DNA from: an uncultured Chloroflexota bacterium
GTDB lineage: Bacteria; Chloroflexota; Limnocylindria; Limnocylindrales; Limnocylindraceae
Direction: 5' to 3'
Length of the DNA: 5,403 nucleotides
Assembly (NCBI GenBank): GCA_903944295.1
Contig: CAJARA010000128.1
Span: 1-5,403 of the forward strand
Shown piece by piece: positions 1-4,853 of the stretch (the stretch's first letter is position 1; each line of letters begins with the position of its first letter). The translations under genes and the position numbers were made by a program. A model generated the notes under the pieces. That model was not told where the DNA came from and ran no database searches. It saw nothing but the letters and a program-made list of their open reading frames with translations.

Positions 1-315
1 ATCAAGGCCGAGTCCGTTCATGACGATGAGGTCCGCGCCAGCGAGCTTCTGCGCGTCGGCGGGGGATGGCTCAAATGTGTGGACGTCAACACCAGCCGGG
101 ACGATCGTTTCGATCATCACGTTGTCACCAAGCGCAAGTTGTGCAAGATCAGCAAACACGCTGGTTGTTGCAATCACCGTGTAGTCAGCAGCAGCCTCGC
201 CGCTCTCGCTAGGAGACGGCGAAGCTGCGCTTCCGTTGCATCCAGCAACCAGGACGAGCGACGCGAGCGCTGCGCTAACCCCCGTCCATACGGATCTCTT
301 GATACCTAGTCTCAT
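1..315 (-). CDS. Metal ABC transporter substrate-binding lipoprotein (ZnuA/TroA/MntA type), N-terminal part
   Basis: This is the first 105 codons of a gene that continues past the left edge. The product should be a lipid-anchored extracytoplasmic receptor that captures Zn(II) or Mn(II) and delivers it to an ABC permease. I translated the minus strand by hand. A basic start and a hydrophobic stretch (about residues 13-25) lead to a lipobox VAGC with the lipidated Cys at 26. A Ser/Pro/Glu-rich linker (27-43) follows, then the family's first beta-strand (YTVIATTSVFADLA, 45-58). The segment VPAGVDVHTFEPSP (72-85) is the signature of cluster A-I metal receptors, and His79 is the expected first metal ligand. 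The start is set by an AGGAGGA ribosome binding site three bases upstream. The Fur/Zur-family gene lies 52 bp upstream on the same strand, which supports a metal-uptake role. The metal cannot be decided because the later ligands and any His-rich loop are outside the window. Confidence 0.93.
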   Translation of the reverse strand, partial: MRLGIKRSVWTGVSAALASLVLVAGCNGSAASPSPSESGEAAADYTVIATTSVFADLAQLALGDNVMIETIVPAGVDVHTFEPSPADAQKLAGADLIVMNGLGLD

Positions 316-318
316 GGT

Positions 319-325
319 TCCTCCT
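319..325 (-). promoter_or_regulatory. Strong ribosome binding site of the metal-binding lipoprotein gene
   Basis: On the minus strand AGGAGGA is followed by ACC and then the ATG at 315-313. It is close to a perfect anti-Shine-Dalgarno match, though its spacing is short. It decides the start of the lipoprotein gene and contrasts with several other genes here that lack any such motif. Confidence 0.8.
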
Positions 326-331
326 ATGTAT

Positions 332-348
332 GCCTAGCGTTGCTAGGC
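332..348. repeat. Perfect 6-bp inverted repeat before the lipoprotein gene
   Basis: GCCTAG (332-337) and CTAGGC (343-348) are perfect inverted arms around a 5-base centre. In the minus-strand transcript this hairpin would end 6 bases before the AGGAGGA ribosome binding site. It could be a protein operator or an RNA hairpin that influences translation. No clear promoter is visible in the 52-bp gap. The arm 343-350 can also pair with 364-371 in the upstream terminator. Confidence 0.5.
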
Positions 349-352
349 GGAT

Positions 353-381
353 AAAAAACTGCTCCGCCTAGTTGGCGGAGC
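353..381 (-). terminator. Intrinsic terminator overlapping the Fur-family stop codon
   Basis: In the minus-strand transcript, GCUCCGCC (from 381-374) and GGCGGAGC (368-361) form a perfect 8-bp GC-rich stem with the loop AACUA. The sequence AG and a run of six U (358-353) follow. This is a textbook Rho-independent terminator for the Fur-family gene. The stop codon UAG (370-368) lies at the loop and stem junction, so the last four sense codons form one arm. The lipoprotein gene starts only 38 bp beyond the U-run. It therefore needs either readthrough or a promoter that I cannot identify. Confidence 0.85.
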
Positions 382-790
382 GGCAGTCGGGGCAGCGGCC
401 GAAGAGTTCGAGCCGATGCTGTTCAATCTTGAAACCGGAGCGGCGCGCCGCTTCGCGCGTCACCGCTTCAATTCCGCAGTCGTCCACATCTGTTGTGGCG
501 CCACAGTTGAGGCAGACAAGATGGTGGTGATGTGTTGGCTCGCATGGAATGTAGGCGTGCGTTCCGTCCGGGAGGTCAATCCGCTCAACGAGCCCCTGCT
601 CGCTGAGGAGCTCCAGGAGTCGAAAGACGGTTGCCCGTCCGATCCCCATCCTTCGCCGGCCGGCATCCTTCAGGAGGTCAGCGGCGGTGAAGTGCCCCTC
701 GCGGCGTTCAATGAGCGCGGCGAGCTTCCGGCGTGGGCCGGTCAGGCGCACCCCTGCGCGATCCAGCGCGTCGAGCATTTCTTCTGTCAT
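368..790 (-). CDS. Fur/Zur-family metal-responsive transcriptional regulator
   Basis: This is a 140-residue protein, typical of the family. It should be a cytoplasmic dimer that represses metal-uptake genes when metal-loaded. The N-terminal winged helix covers about residues 1-80: an IERREGHFTAADLL helix with His33, then GRATVFRLLELL (51-62), the recognition-helix region, and the wing VERIDLPDGTHAY (68-80). The dimerisation and metal domain begins with four consecutive histidines (87-90) followed by LVCLNCG, giving Cys93 and Cys96. It ends with CPDC (Cys133, Cys136). The two CxxC pairs are the structural zinc site found in many Fur and Zur proteins. Zur, Fur, Mur and PerR cannot be separated by motif alone. 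The downstream same-strand metal-receptor gene favours Zur or a manganese regulator. A perfect palindrome at 810-824 lies 20-34 bases upstream of the ATG and suggests autoregulation. The start has only a weak ribosome binding site and may be leaderless (TAGGCT, six bases, ATG). Confidence 0.94.
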   Translation of the reverse strand: MTEEMLDALDRAGVRLTGPRRKLAALIERREGHFTAADLLKDAGRRRMGIGRATVFRLLELLSEQGLVERIDLPDGTHAYIPCEPTHHHHLVCLNCGATTDVDDCGIEAVTREAARRSGFKIEQHRLELFGRCPDCRSAN

Positions 791-809
791 ACTCAGAGCC
801 TACCACATA

Positions 810-824
810 TGATACCGAGTATCA
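810..824. promoter_or_regulatory. Candidate Fur/Zur-type operator between the divergent regulator and DsbA-like genes
   Basis: TGATAC-CGA-GTATCA is a perfect 6-3-6 inverted repeat of 15 bp. It begins with TGA and ends with TCA, as many Fur, Zur and PerR boxes do. It sits directly upstream of the Fur-family gene and between that gene and the divergent disulfide-bond genes. It also overlaps a possible plus-strand -10 box, TATGAT (808-813). Its length and position support autorepression, possibly with control of the divergent unit. The identity of the binding protein is inference. Confidence 0.6.
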
Positions 825-858
825 ATAGATGGCCGCAGAGCCCCTGAGGCTCCAGCGC

Positions 859-864
859 TATACT
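859..864 (+). promoter_or_regulatory. Candidate -10 box for a leaderless DsbA-like transcript
   Basis: TATACT is followed by CCCCAA and then the ATG at 871. That spacing would put transcription initiation at or next to the A of the start codon. The ten bases TATACTCCCC differ at one position from TATGCTCCCC, which occupies the same place before the nucleoside hydrolase gene (3839-3848). No convincing -35 box is visible. Confidence 0.5.
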
Positions 865-870
865 CCCCAA

Positions 871-1548
871 ATGGAACTTATTCGACGCGCCGTGCTCATG
901 GGCCTCGTGGTCGGAGCTGTAGGCGTGGTCGTCCTCTTCCTCTCCAACCCGTTCGACTCCAAGCCAACCCCCTCAATGAGCGGCGACTTCACGCCGGTCG
1001 CCCCAACGCTGATCCCTGCTGACGGCCTTGCCACAGATCACGGCCTCGGCGCTGCGGATGCCCCAGTGGTGCTCACCGTCTGGACCGACTATCAGTGCCC
1101 GATCTGCGGCGCGTGGGCAAATGGCGCAGAGCCATCCCTTTATGAGCGCTACGTCACCGAAGGGAAGCTGCGCATCGAACACCGCCACTACTCATTCCTC
1201 GGCGAAGAGTCATTCACAGCAGCGGTTGGTGCGGAGTGCGCCGCCGAGCAAGATCTCTTCTGGGACTTCCATTCGTACCTTTACGCAAATCAGAGTGGCG
1301 AGAACGAAGGTGCGTTCAGCGCCGAGCGACTACGAAAGATTGCTGGAGCGGCAGGAGTCCAACTCACCATCTGGGATAGTTGCATCGCCGATCCTGCCGT
1401 ACGCGCAGAGGTAGAGGCAGATGCAGAAGAGGCGAAGTCACTCGGCATCACGGGTACGCCAACACTTGTCCTTGGCGACTGGATGGAATCAGGAATTCCA
1501 GCGCCTGAGGATCTCTACGCACGCATCGACGCAGCAATAAAGAAGTAG
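871..1548 (+). CDS. Membrane-anchored DsbA-like thioredoxin-fold disulfide oxidoreductase
   Basis: The product should introduce or shuffle disulfides in secreted proteins outside the cytoplasmic membrane. With the ATG at 871 it has 225 residues. A basic start (IRR) and one hydrophobic anchor (about 7-25) are followed by a flexible linker and the thioredoxin fold from about residue 60. The active site is CPIC (Cys76, Cys79) in VWTDYQCPICGAW. The cis-proline loop is GITGTPTLVLGD, with Thr196-Pro197. Two further cysteines, in the helical insertion (GAEC, Cys123; WDSC, Cys171), resemble the second pair common in this DsbA subgroup. An in-frame ATG at 829 would add 14 residues ahead of the anchor. 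I prefer 871 because neither start has a ribosome binding site, while 871 has a -10 box correctly placed for leaderless initiation. The VKOR gene follows after 3 bp, so this is a two-gene oxidation unit. Confidence 0.92.
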   Translation: MELIRRAVLMGLVVGAVGVVVLFLSNPFDSKPTPSMSGDFTPVAPTLIPADGLATDHGLGAADAPVVLTVWTDYQCPICGAWANGAEPSLYERYVTEGKLRIEHRHYSFLGEESFTAAVGAECAAEQDLFWDFHSYLYANQSGENEGAFSAERLRKIAGAAGVQLTIWDSCIADPAVRAEVEADAEEAKSLGITGTPTLVLGDWMESGIPAPEDLYARIDAAIKK

Positions 1549-1551
1549 CTC

Positions 1552-1992
1552 GTGTCGCGGGCCCACCGCATCGGCATCGCTGCTTCTGTAGTTGGCGTCC
1601 TAATCTCTGCATTCATTCTTGGAGAGAAGATCGGAATCTTCCCTGAAGTGTGCGGCCCTGCATGGGGTCCGTTCGGCGGCTGCAAAACGGTAGAGGCATC
1701 ACAGTGGTCGAGCATTGGTCCAATCCCAATTGCCGCAATTGGTCTTGTTGGATCCCTCGTCTTACTTGTTGCCGCGTATGTACACGCGAGAACGAAGCGC
1801 GAAGAGGCGCTCGCGATCTGGCTCCTCGCTGGGATTGCCGGGTCTGCAATAGAGATCGCGCTGATCCTCATTCAGGCGCTCTTCATTGGCGAATGGTGCG
1901 GCAAGTGCTTGCTGTACGGAGCCACGGTGCTGATTGGCGCAGCAGCTGCGATTAGTGCAAGTCTTTCGTACGCTCGCTCAACACGCGCGTAG
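1552..1992 (+). CDS. VKOR-family membrane protein, reoxidant of the DsbA-like partner
   Basis: This is a 146-residue vitamin K epoxide reductase-family protein. In bacteria these pass electrons from DsbA-like partners to quinone and replace DsbB. Four hydrophobic segments are visible, at about 7-27, 57-78, 87-109 and 117-138. The redox residues are all present: a loop cysteine pair (Cys34, Cys44) and the quinone-proximal CxxC in EWCGKC (Cys116, Cys119). Ser50, six residues after Cys44, matches the spacing of the conserved serine after the second loop cysteine in human VKORC1. The motif GPIPIAAIGL (56-65) is typical of bacterial members. No fused thioredoxin domain follows, which fits a separate DsbA-like partner directly upstream. 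The start is a GTG three bases after the upstream stop, so translation is probably coupled; AAAGAAG is at best a weak ribosome binding site. The basic N-terminus suggests a cytoplasmic end. The last 41 bp overlap the convergent regulator gene. Confidence 0.92.
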   Translation: MSRAHRIGIAASVVGVLISAFILGEKIGIFPEVCGPAWGPFGGCKTVEASQWSSIGPIPIAAIGLVGSLVLLVAAYVHARTKREEALAIWLLAGIAGSAIEIALILIQALFIGEWCGKCLLYGATVLIGAAAAISASLSYARSTRA

Positions 1993-3685
1993 TCCGCAGC
2001 TCTTGCCGCTCGCTTAACTGCAGCAGCGCTGCAGGTGGCGCGATCTCCATCTCTCGCAACACTGTGACGGCACGTCGCGCGGCGCGACGTGCACCAGTCA
2101 TCGCACCATCTTCCGCAAGGAGCATCGCAAGACTCTCAAGCAGGCCGCCATCTTCAGGATCAATGCGCGCCGCGCGTGCCGCAAGGTTGATCGCGCGGTC
2201 GTAATCCCCCGCAGTGTGCGCAGCGGCAATTGCACGCTCAATGACCGTGAGTAGTCCAACCTCAAGCGTGCTGCGATAGCGCTCAACCCACGGTTCAAAC
2301 GGGAGCTCAGCGCCAAATGGCCCGTGATAGTTATCAAGCAGCTCCTCCAACTCTTCGGCGCGAGGACGGACGCGAATCCTATTGAGCTGTGCGCCGAGCC
2401 GTGCAGAATCAAACTGCACAAGCTCTGGGTTCATTGAGACGATTTCCGCTTCGTGCCGCACGTACGGTGTTGCGCTCCCTTCTGGCGCAGCGTCATAGTC
2501 GGGGTCGATTGCTCGGCGTAGGTGGTAGATCGCCTGATTTAAGGAGTTCAGCCCCGCCTGCGGTTCAGCGTCTGGCCAGAGTGCGTCGATCGCCTCCTCA
2601 CGCGTTGCGGAGTGACGGGGGCGTGTGCCGAGATACATCAGAAGTGCGAGCGATCGCGGTCGAATCGACGAGCCGGCAACCGTGAGGCCGTTCGCTTCAA
2701 CCATCAGGGGGCCAAGGTCGTGAATGACAACGCACCCCTCACGTTGTGGACGAATCTGCACCAGATACGTTGCGGACTCATGCGGCACGGCAGCGTGATT
2801 CGCGATACTTGGCGACAGGTTGAGTGCCGCAGCGATCATCTCCGGGATCGCCCAGCCCGCTCCGCCAAGCTCATCGTGCGAGGCGGGGGCGAGGAGGAGG
2901 CCCTCGCCCCAGAGCGAGCTGAGCACCTCAAGGTCGGCCTGCTCTCCGCTGGTCTGCGCAAGCCGCCGCAGGAGCGGCGCGCTCCCCGCAACAACATCGC
3001 GGCAGATGAAGTCGTTGAGATCGCCCTGAAGTGCAGCATCCGTCTCACGGGAGAGCCATGCGGCGAGCACCCCACCATTGCCGGCCGCGGCACGTCGTGC
3101 CTCCTCCAGCCGAGTTGGCGTACCGCTCCATCCACGCGCCTCGGCGATCTGTCGCGTCTGCTGTGGCGAGATCCGTAGCGCCTGTGCGCCAATCTCAAGC
3201 ACGCCACGCTTACTTCGTGTTGTCGCCAAGCGTAGCGATGCGCTGCGGCGTCCAATGAGGATGACACGCGATGAGTCTGGCCCTCGCTCAACGATTGACC
3301 GCAAAAAGGCGAGCCCTTCGGGGTTCGTTGCGAGCGCGTCCGCGTCGTCAATGACGAGTGTTAGTGCCGAGTGTGGTGTTGCAAGGTCCACGCTCAGCGC
3401 TGCCGCACGAGCATCCGCTGTCTGTCCGCGGCGTACTGCTCGACTGAGTCGAGGCAGCCACGCACCCGCATCTTCGTCTGAAGCAAGCGCCAGTGCATCT
3501 GCAAGTCCGTGAGCGGCACGAATCCACCGTGTCGGGCCTCCTGAACGTGTGCTCCATGAAGCGACAGAGCTGCTCTTTCCGTACCCTGCACTTCCAGCGA
3601 TGATCGCCAGACCACCAACCTCGAGGTCATCAAGTTCGCGTTCAAGACGTGGCCGTTCAGCGCTAATTCGAGCTCCGTTACTCAT
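1952..3685 (-). CDS. SARP/BTAD-type transcriptional regulator with N-terminal P-loop ATPase
   Basis: This is a 577-residue cytoplasmic regulator. The N-terminal half is a P-loop NTPase of the STAND/MalT kind, with Walker A GSAGYGKSS (31-39) and Walker B LTLVIDDAD (108-116). A helical region without a recognisable signature follows. The C-terminal half is SARP-like. A winged helix of the OmpR/SARP type covers about 318-415, with IRPRSLALLMYLGTRP, the ALWPD motif (368-372) and LNQAIYHLRRAID (382-394). A BTAD helical domain covers about 425-560, with GPFGAELPFEPWVERYR near 455-471 and TPR-like helices after it. The start at 3685 is chosen because GGAGGAGGGG lies five bases upstream. The reading frame stays open to 3928, but that stretch is intergenic in character and would overlap the divergent hydrolase gene. 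In classical AfsR-like proteins the SARP part precedes the ATPase; here it follows. The target genes and effector are unknown. Confidence 0.88.
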   Translation of the reverse strand: MSNGARISAERPRLERELDDLEVGGLAIIAGSAGYGKSSSVASWSTRSGGPTRWIRAAHGLADALALASDEDAGAWLPRLSRAVRRGQTADARAAALSVDLATPHSALTLVIDDADALATNPEGLAFLRSIVERGPDSSRVILIGRRSASLRLATTRSKRGVLEIGAQALRISPQQTRQIAEARGWSGTPTRLEEARRAAAGNGGVLAAWLSRETDAALQGDLNDFICRDVVAGSAPLLRRLAQTSGEQADLEVLSSLWGEGLLLAPASHDELGGAGWAIPEMIAAALNLSPSIANHAAVPHESATYLVQIRPQREGCVVIHDLGPLMVEANGLTVAGSSIRPRSLALLMYLGTRPRHSATREEAIDALWPDAEPQAGLNSLNQAIYHLRRAIDPDYDAAPEGSATPYVRHEAEIVSMNPELVQFDSARLGAQLNRIRVRPRAEELEELLDNYHGPFGAELPFEPWVERYRSTLEVGLLTVIERAIAAAHTAGDYDRAINLAARAARIDPEDGGLLESLAMLLAEDGAMTGARRAARRAVTVLREMEIAPPAALLQLSERQELRTTRVLSERTKDLH

Positions 3686-3690
3686 CGCTA

Positions 3691-3700
3691 CCCCTCCTCC
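3691..3700 (-). promoter_or_regulatory. Ribosome binding site deciding the start of the SARP-type regulator
   Basis: On the minus strand GGAGGAGGGG is followed by TAGCG and then ATG (3685-3683). It is a strong Shine-Dalgarno match at good spacing. It shortens the open frame by 81 residues compared with its most upstream possible start at 3928, which lies inside the divergent hydrolase gene. Confidence 0.8.
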
Positions 3701-3751
3701 ACGAGCCGCCGCGACGGGTCGCCGCATCAAACGGCTGCGGGGATGATGAGG

Positions 3752-3776
3752 GCGTATCGCGTACCAAGCGCGTATC
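3752..3776. promoter_or_regulatory. GCGTA-type direct repeats, candidate SARP operator
   Basis: Three heptamers are present: GCGTATC (3752-3758), GCGTACC (3759-3765) and GCGTATC (3770-3776). The last two are separated by four bases, giving an 11-bp period. SARP regulators typically bind heptameric direct repeats with that spacing. The block lies 67-91 bases upstream of the SARP gene start and 75-99 bases upstream of the divergent hydrolase start. It could serve either promoter. Recognition by the neighbouring SARP protein is inference. Confidence 0.4.
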
Positions 3777-3795
3777 GTGCGCCACCGCGCTAACT

Positions 3796-3825
3796 CTGGC
3801 GGCGCGCGCCGAGACACTCCGCCAG
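3796..3825. repeat. Inverted repeat upstream of the nucleoside hydrolase gene
   Basis: CTGGCGG (3796-3802) and CCGCCAG (3819-3825) are perfect 7-bp inverted arms separated by 16 bases. GGCGCGCGCC (3801-3810) is itself palindromic. The repeat lies 14 bases before the candidate -10 box at 3839, where a repressor or activator could act. In GC-rich DNA short inverted repeats also arise by chance, and no regulator family can be named. Confidence 0.35.
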
Positions 3826-3838
3826 TGGGCCGCTCCTC

Positions 3839-3844
3839 TATGCT
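3839..3844 (+). promoter_or_regulatory. Candidate -10 box for a leaderless nucleoside hydrolase transcript
   Basis: TATGCT, then CCCCTC, then ATG at 3851. No Shine-Dalgarno motif precedes this ATG, and the box is placed so that the transcript would begin at the start codon. It shares nine of ten bases with the block before the DsbA-like gene. A -35 box is not evident; GAGACA (3811-3816) matches four of six bases but is too far away. Confidence 0.5.
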
Positions 3845-3850
3845 CCCCTC

Positions 3851-4810
3851 ATGAGCAAGCACCGCCTGATCATTGATTGCGACACAGGAACGGATGACGC
3901 CGTTGCGTTGATGCTCGCCGCACTTCACCCCGAGATCGACCTAATCGGCGTCACCACCGTGTTCGGCAATGCGCCGCTCACCGCCACCACAACGAACAGC
4001 ATCTCCGTGCTCGACCTAATCGGGCGCTCTGACATCCCGGTGCACTCAGGGATGCCGAGACCACTCGTGCGCAAGACGATGCCGTCCGAACGATTCTTCA
4101 AGGCTGACTCAGTGCAGGATCCACACGGGACCTATCTGGACATTCCGCGCAGCACGCGTGCCGCCGCATCAAACCGTGCCGTGGAGTGGCTGATTGAGAC
4201 CTACCGCACCGCAACGCAGCCAATCACCCTGATGCCGATCGGTCCGCTCACCAACATCGCCGCAGCGGTGGCACAGGAGCCAAAGTTCGCCGAATGGGTC
4301 CCCGAGCTCATCATCATGGGTGGCGGCCATGAAGTTCCCAACATGACCGCCTCCGCCGAGTTCAACATTTGGGCGGATGCTGAAGCAGCTGCCAGCGTCT
4401 TTGAGGCTGGCTTTAAGAACGTCCTGATGGTGCCGCTCGATGCAACACACAAGGCGCTCGTGACCGCGGCGCAGTGCGACGCGCTTGACGCGCTCGGCAC
4501 GCCGGCGGGGAAGGCTGCGGCGATCTTCATTCAGCGCCGCGTGGCAAGTTACGAGAGCAGTCAGAAGATGGACGTTCCAGAGTCGGCCCCGGTGCACGAC
4601 GCGCTCTGCGTGGCGGCGCTCGTTGAGCCGAACATCATCACCACGCGCCGCCATCACGTTGCGGTGGAGACCACCGGAACACTCACACTCGGCCGCACCG
4701 TTGTGGATACGCACTTCCGCGGCGGGAAGGATCCGAACGCCGCGGTTGCCTTTGACGCAAACGCACAGCGCTTTGTTGATCTGATGATGGAGATTTTCGC
4801 AAAGCGCTAG
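3851..4810 (+). CDS. Nucleoside hydrolase (inosine/uridine-preferring family)
   Basis: This is a 319-residue cytoplasmic enzyme, normal for the family, expected to hydrolyse the N-glycosidic bond of nucleosides to give free base and ribose. The calcium-binding signature is intact: DCDTGTDDAV (9-18) supplies Asp9, Asp11, Asp15 and Asp16, and HDALC (249-253) supplies the distal His249-Asp250 pair. Asn40 in VFGN, the PIGPLTN loop (129-135), Asn164, and Glu170-Asn172 in AEFNIWADAEAA correspond to the ribose-binding residues of the Crithidia enzyme. Asp-Ala replaces the more usual Asp-Pro at 176-177. Substrate preference for purine, pyrimidine or a modified ribonucleoside cannot be told from these motifs. 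The gene lies divergent to the SARP-type regulator, and a convergent MFS transporter begins 43 bp after its stop. No ribosome binding site is present and the start appears leaderless. Confidence 0.95.
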   Translation: MSKHRLIIDCDTGTDDAVALMLAALHPEIDLIGVTTVFGNAPLTATTTNSISVLDLIGRSDIPVHSGMPRPLVRKTMPSERFFKADSVQDPHGTYLDIPRSTRAAASNRAVEWLIETYRTATQPITLMPIGPLTNIAAAVAQEPKFAEWVPELIIMGGGHEVPNMTASAEFNIWADAEAAASVFEAGFKNVLMVPLDATHKALVTAAQCDALDALGTPAGKAAAIFIQRRVASYESSQKMDVPESAPVHDALCVAALVEPNIITTRRHHVAVETTGTLTLGRTVVDTHFRGGKDPNAAVAFDANAQRFVDLMMEIFAKR

Positions 4811-4853
4811 CGCAGACTGAACGCCCGAAGCGGCGCAACGGTTCCTACGCGAA

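Noticed and set aside
416..847. 143-codon open frame on the plus strand opposite the Fur-family gene
   Set aside because: It is fully antisense to a gene with intact Fur motifs, has no recognisable domain, and is explained by GC-rich codon structure.
829..870. Upstream ATG start for the DsbA-like gene
   Set aside because: It has no ribosome binding site and adds a polar stretch before the membrane anchor. It remains possible if transcription starts from the TATGAT at 808-813, but 871 fits the leaderless -10 box better.
1515..1871. 118-codon minus-strand frame opposite the VKOR gene
   Set aside because: It is a shadow of a gene whose redox cysteines and membrane helices are all in the plus-strand frame.
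2018..2034. CTGCAG-CAGCG-CTGCAG inverted repeat after the VKOR stop, as a possible terminator
   Set aside because: It has no T-run on either strand, and it lies inside the BTAD coding sequence, where repeated Leu, Gln and Ala codons explain it.
2612..3178. 188-codon plus-strand frame inside the SARP gene
   Set aside because: It is antisense to the conserved ATPase and winged-helix coding sequence, with no domain or ribosome binding site.
2836..3351. 171-codon minus-strand frame inside the SARP gene in another frame
   Set aside because: It is an out-of-frame shadow of the ATPase region with a biased Arg/Ser composition.
3686..3928. N-terminal extension of the SARP-type regulator by 81 residues
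   Set aside because: It would overlap the divergent hydrolase coding region, lacks domain character, and bypasses the strong ribosome binding site at 3691-3700.
4811..4853. Possible bidirectional terminator between the hydrolase and MFS genes
   Set aside because: I could find no stable stem followed by a T-run in this 43-bp gap.
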